Positions 6,519 through 8,105 of a stretch of 8,105 bases of DNA are shown here, in pieces (positions within the stretch are counted from its first letter, which is position 1; every line of letters begins with the position of its first letter). This DNA comes from Candidatus Delongbacteria bacterium. GTDB lineage: Bacteria; UBA4055. The translations under genes were made by a program, and so were the position numbers. The DNA lies in the NCBI GenBank assembly GCA_013139625.1, contig WTAK01000152.1:1-8105 (forward strand), in the 5' to 3' direction. A model generated the notes under the pieces. The model saw only the letters and a program-made list of their open reading frames with translations. It had not been told where the DNA came from and made no database searches.

Positions 6519-8105
6519 ATGAAAACACTATATATAATCCTTCTAATGTCTTTAACTTCTTTTATCCTCTCACAGGAAAAAACCATTTTAATGCAAAGGG
6601 TAGAAAGCTTACATACTGTAGAACCATATCCTGTAGGTAAAATTGTAGCACTAAATAACTTGGGAGATACATTCGCTGTTGATTACTACTTGAGAGATAT
6701 ATACTTACTTAAGAACGGATCAAATACTTGGTCAAACATAGGTGGTAATAGTATTACAGGGATTTATGTATCACCAGATAACTCTATTTTCGTTGAATCT
6801 GCTTACGGTCTATATCATTCAACTAATACTTCAACCTATAGCTTAGCTCAAATTCTTGTTTCCACGCAGGTTTTCAGTACTGCAGTTAATTCTCTAGGTA
6901 CGATCTACTCTGGAACAACTGATGGTCTTTACAGATCTGATAATAACGGAACCTTTTGGTCTATTACTTACGAATATCCATTAAAAATGGTAATTGACAA
7001 CAATGATATAATGTATATCGAGGAATATAACAAGGGACTATGCAAATCAAGTGATAATGGTGTAACCTGGGAAGAAATAAATTACAACTTATCCAAAGAT
7101 ATTGAAATAAATGATATTGAAATTGCAATGGATGGCACTGTTTTCATATCTGTAAAAGATAACGGAATTTATAAAATGGTAGATAACACATGGGTAGTTC
7201 AAGGGTTTCAGTATACAAATGTAAATTCAATTCATACAGTAAATGATGGTTTTATATATTGTAGCACTGCAGATGTTATTTATAAGAAAACTTTTGCAGC
7301 TAATGCAGGTGATTGGATCAACATTAAAAGCACAATGGGTAGAATTACTACTTTTTCAAGTAATTCAAATAAATTAATTGCAGGTTATACTGATGATATG
7401 CTAATTTTTGAAACTACTGATTCAGGTATGACTTGGACAGAGAACGGGCAAATTATTTATCCAACGATCCTTTCTGTGGCAACTTTAGTAAATTATGTAT
7501 TTGTTGGTACAGATGATGGTGTTTATACTTCCTCAGATAATGGAGTTACATGGGGTGCAAAGCAACTGACTGGAGAGATAAACGCCATCGAGTTCGGACT
7601 CTACAACTGGGTTTTTCTGGGTACAAATTCAGGATTATATAGATCCCGTGATAATGGCGCAACATGGGTAAACAGAGCAGCTCCAATTAACATTATTGAA
7701 GAAATTGTCTATAAAGATAGTATATATTATGTTGGTGGTGATGGAGGTTTGTATAAATCTATAAACAACGGATCAACATGGGATCGATTATTCTTTTATG
7801 GAGATGCGGATGATCTAGATGTATTGCATAATGGAAGGATCTTCAGATTGGATTATTGGGATGGAATCTTATATACTGATGATGAAGTGAATTGGACAGA
7901 CTGTGAAATCGGTAATAGAGCTATATGTCTCGAAGCAAATAGCAATGGTGATGTTTATGCAGAGACTACAAATGGGTTACAAGTTTTAAGATCAGGGCAG
8001 TCAGAATGGAATCTGATCTTCAATTCAACTATCTATGATATATCTTTTAGCTATGACGGGATGGTTTTTGCAACTTCTGGTGGCAGTTTCTATTACAGTC
8101 AACTC
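6519..8105 (+). CDS. Secreted Asp-box (BNR-like) beta-propeller protein, C-terminus cut by the window edge
   Basis: The frame is open from ATG at 6519 to the window end, exactly 529 codons with no stop. AAGGAGGA ends 8 nt upstream and lies inside the last codons of the preceding gene, whose stop is only 1 nt away. Residues 1 to about 18 are a signal peptide (MKTLYIILLMSL, ending ILS before Gln19). Six Asp-boxes (S/T-x-D/N-x-G-x-T-W) are visible at residues 140-147, 177-184, 299-306, 338-345, 376-383 and 414-421, for example SSDNGVTW twice and SRDNGATW. Each is usually preceded by G-L/V-Y-x-S, as in TTDGLYRS and TNSGLYRS. By family knowledge, Asp-boxes sit in beta-hairpins of propeller blades, as in sialidases, sortilin/Vps10 and photosystem assembly factor YCF48; they are structural and do not define a reaction. 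No sialidase Arg triad or FRIP motif is recognisable, so binding or scaffolding is more likely than hydrolysis. A T9SS sorting domain may follow outside the window. Confidence 0.9.
   Translation, partial: MKTLYIILLMSLTSFILSQEKTILMQRVESLHTVEPYPVGKIVALNNLGDTFAVDYYLRDIYLLKNGSNTWSNIGGNSITGIYVSPDNSIFVESAYGLYHSTNTSTYSLAQILVSTQVFSTAVNSLGTIYSGTTDGLYRSDNNGTFWSITYEYPLKMVIDNNDIMYIEEYNKGLCKSSDNGVTWEEINYNLSKDIEINDIEIAMDGTVFISVKDNGIYKMVDNTWVVQGFQYTNVNSIHTVNDGFIYCSTADVIYKKTFAANAGDWINIKSTMGRITTFSSNSNKLIAGYTDDMLIFETTDSGMTWTENGQIIYPTILSVATLVNYVFVGTDDGVYTSSDNGVTWGAKQLTGEINAIEFGLYNWVFLGTNSGLYRSRDNGATWVNRAAPINIIEEIVYKDSIYYVGGDGGLYKSINNGSTWDRLFFYGDADDLDVLHNGRIFRLDYWDGILYTDDEVNWTDCEIGNRAICLEANSNGDVYAETTNGLQVLRSGQSEWNLIFNSTIYDISFSYDGMVFATSGGSFYYSQL
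6936..7781 (+). repeat. Six Asp-box motifs of a beta-propeller
   Basis: Motifs of the form S/T-x-D/N-x-G-x-T-W start at nucleotides 6936, 7047, 7413, 7530, 7644 and 7758. The last three are spaced exactly 114 bp (38 residues) apart, and the first pair 111 bp apart. The longer gap between the second and third probably hides blades that have lost the motif. After 7781 a degenerate copy (LYTDDEVNWTDC) is followed by more propeller-like sequence to the edge. Confidence 0.88.

Noticed and set aside
5567..6586. Two minus-strand open frames (5567-5800 and 6389-6586)
   Set aside because: Antisense to the rightward genes, low-complexity and without ribosome binding sites; the second spans the junction of two convincing coding frames.

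Overview
The window is AT-rich and holds four genes, all predicted to encode exported, repeat-built proteins. There are no housekeeping genes, RNA genes, transposases or CRISPR arrays. The likely host is a member of the FCB superphylum (Bacteroidota/Ignavibacteria/Calditrichota/Cloacimonadota/Delongbacteria-like lineages). The main reasons are a type IX secretion (T9SS) C-terminal sorting domain with the hallmark NYPNPFNPET, VCBS/FG-GAP blades of the form WGDYDNDGDLDLL, GLUG repeats, Asp-box repeats, and signal peptides followed directly by Gln. One promoter is an almost perfect TTGACA-17-TATATT. That argues mildly against Bacteroidota proper, whose main sigma factor uses a different consensus. 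The phylum cannot be fixed from this window.

Layout. Two genes run leftward and two run rightward from one divergent intergenic region at about 5146-5395. Leftward operon: first a 675-residue parallel beta-helix protein with a complete T9SS sorting domain (5145-3118, TTG start). After an 18-nt gap comes a very large multidomain protein (3099 to the left edge, at least 1033 residues, C-terminus outside). Its order is signal peptide, GLUG repeats, seven VCBS/FG-GAP blades (probably one closed seven-bladed propeller), two Fn3-like domains, then the start of a second blade array. Rightward operon: a 373-residue exported aromatic-rich protein ending in an Fn3-like domain (5396-6517), then after 1 nt an Asp-box beta-propeller protein (6519 to the right edge, at least 529 residues, C-terminus outside).

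The divergent region has a good rightward promoter and a plausible leftward promoter preceded by an A9 tract. A perfect 9-bp inverted repeat (CTAAGTATG / CATACTTAG) places the same sequence just downstream of both -35 boxes. This suggests, but does not prove, one regulator controlling both operons.

The two edge genes stay open to the window ends; I checked both frames codon by codon. The genes look like a cell-surface or secreted locus: adhesin-like propellers, a beta-helix and Fn3 modules, at least one exported by T9SS. No enzymatic active site is recognisable and the substrate or partner is unknown. I see no clear new defence, mobile or regulatory system. The most interesting points are the shared promoter element and the 7 + 2 blade architecture.
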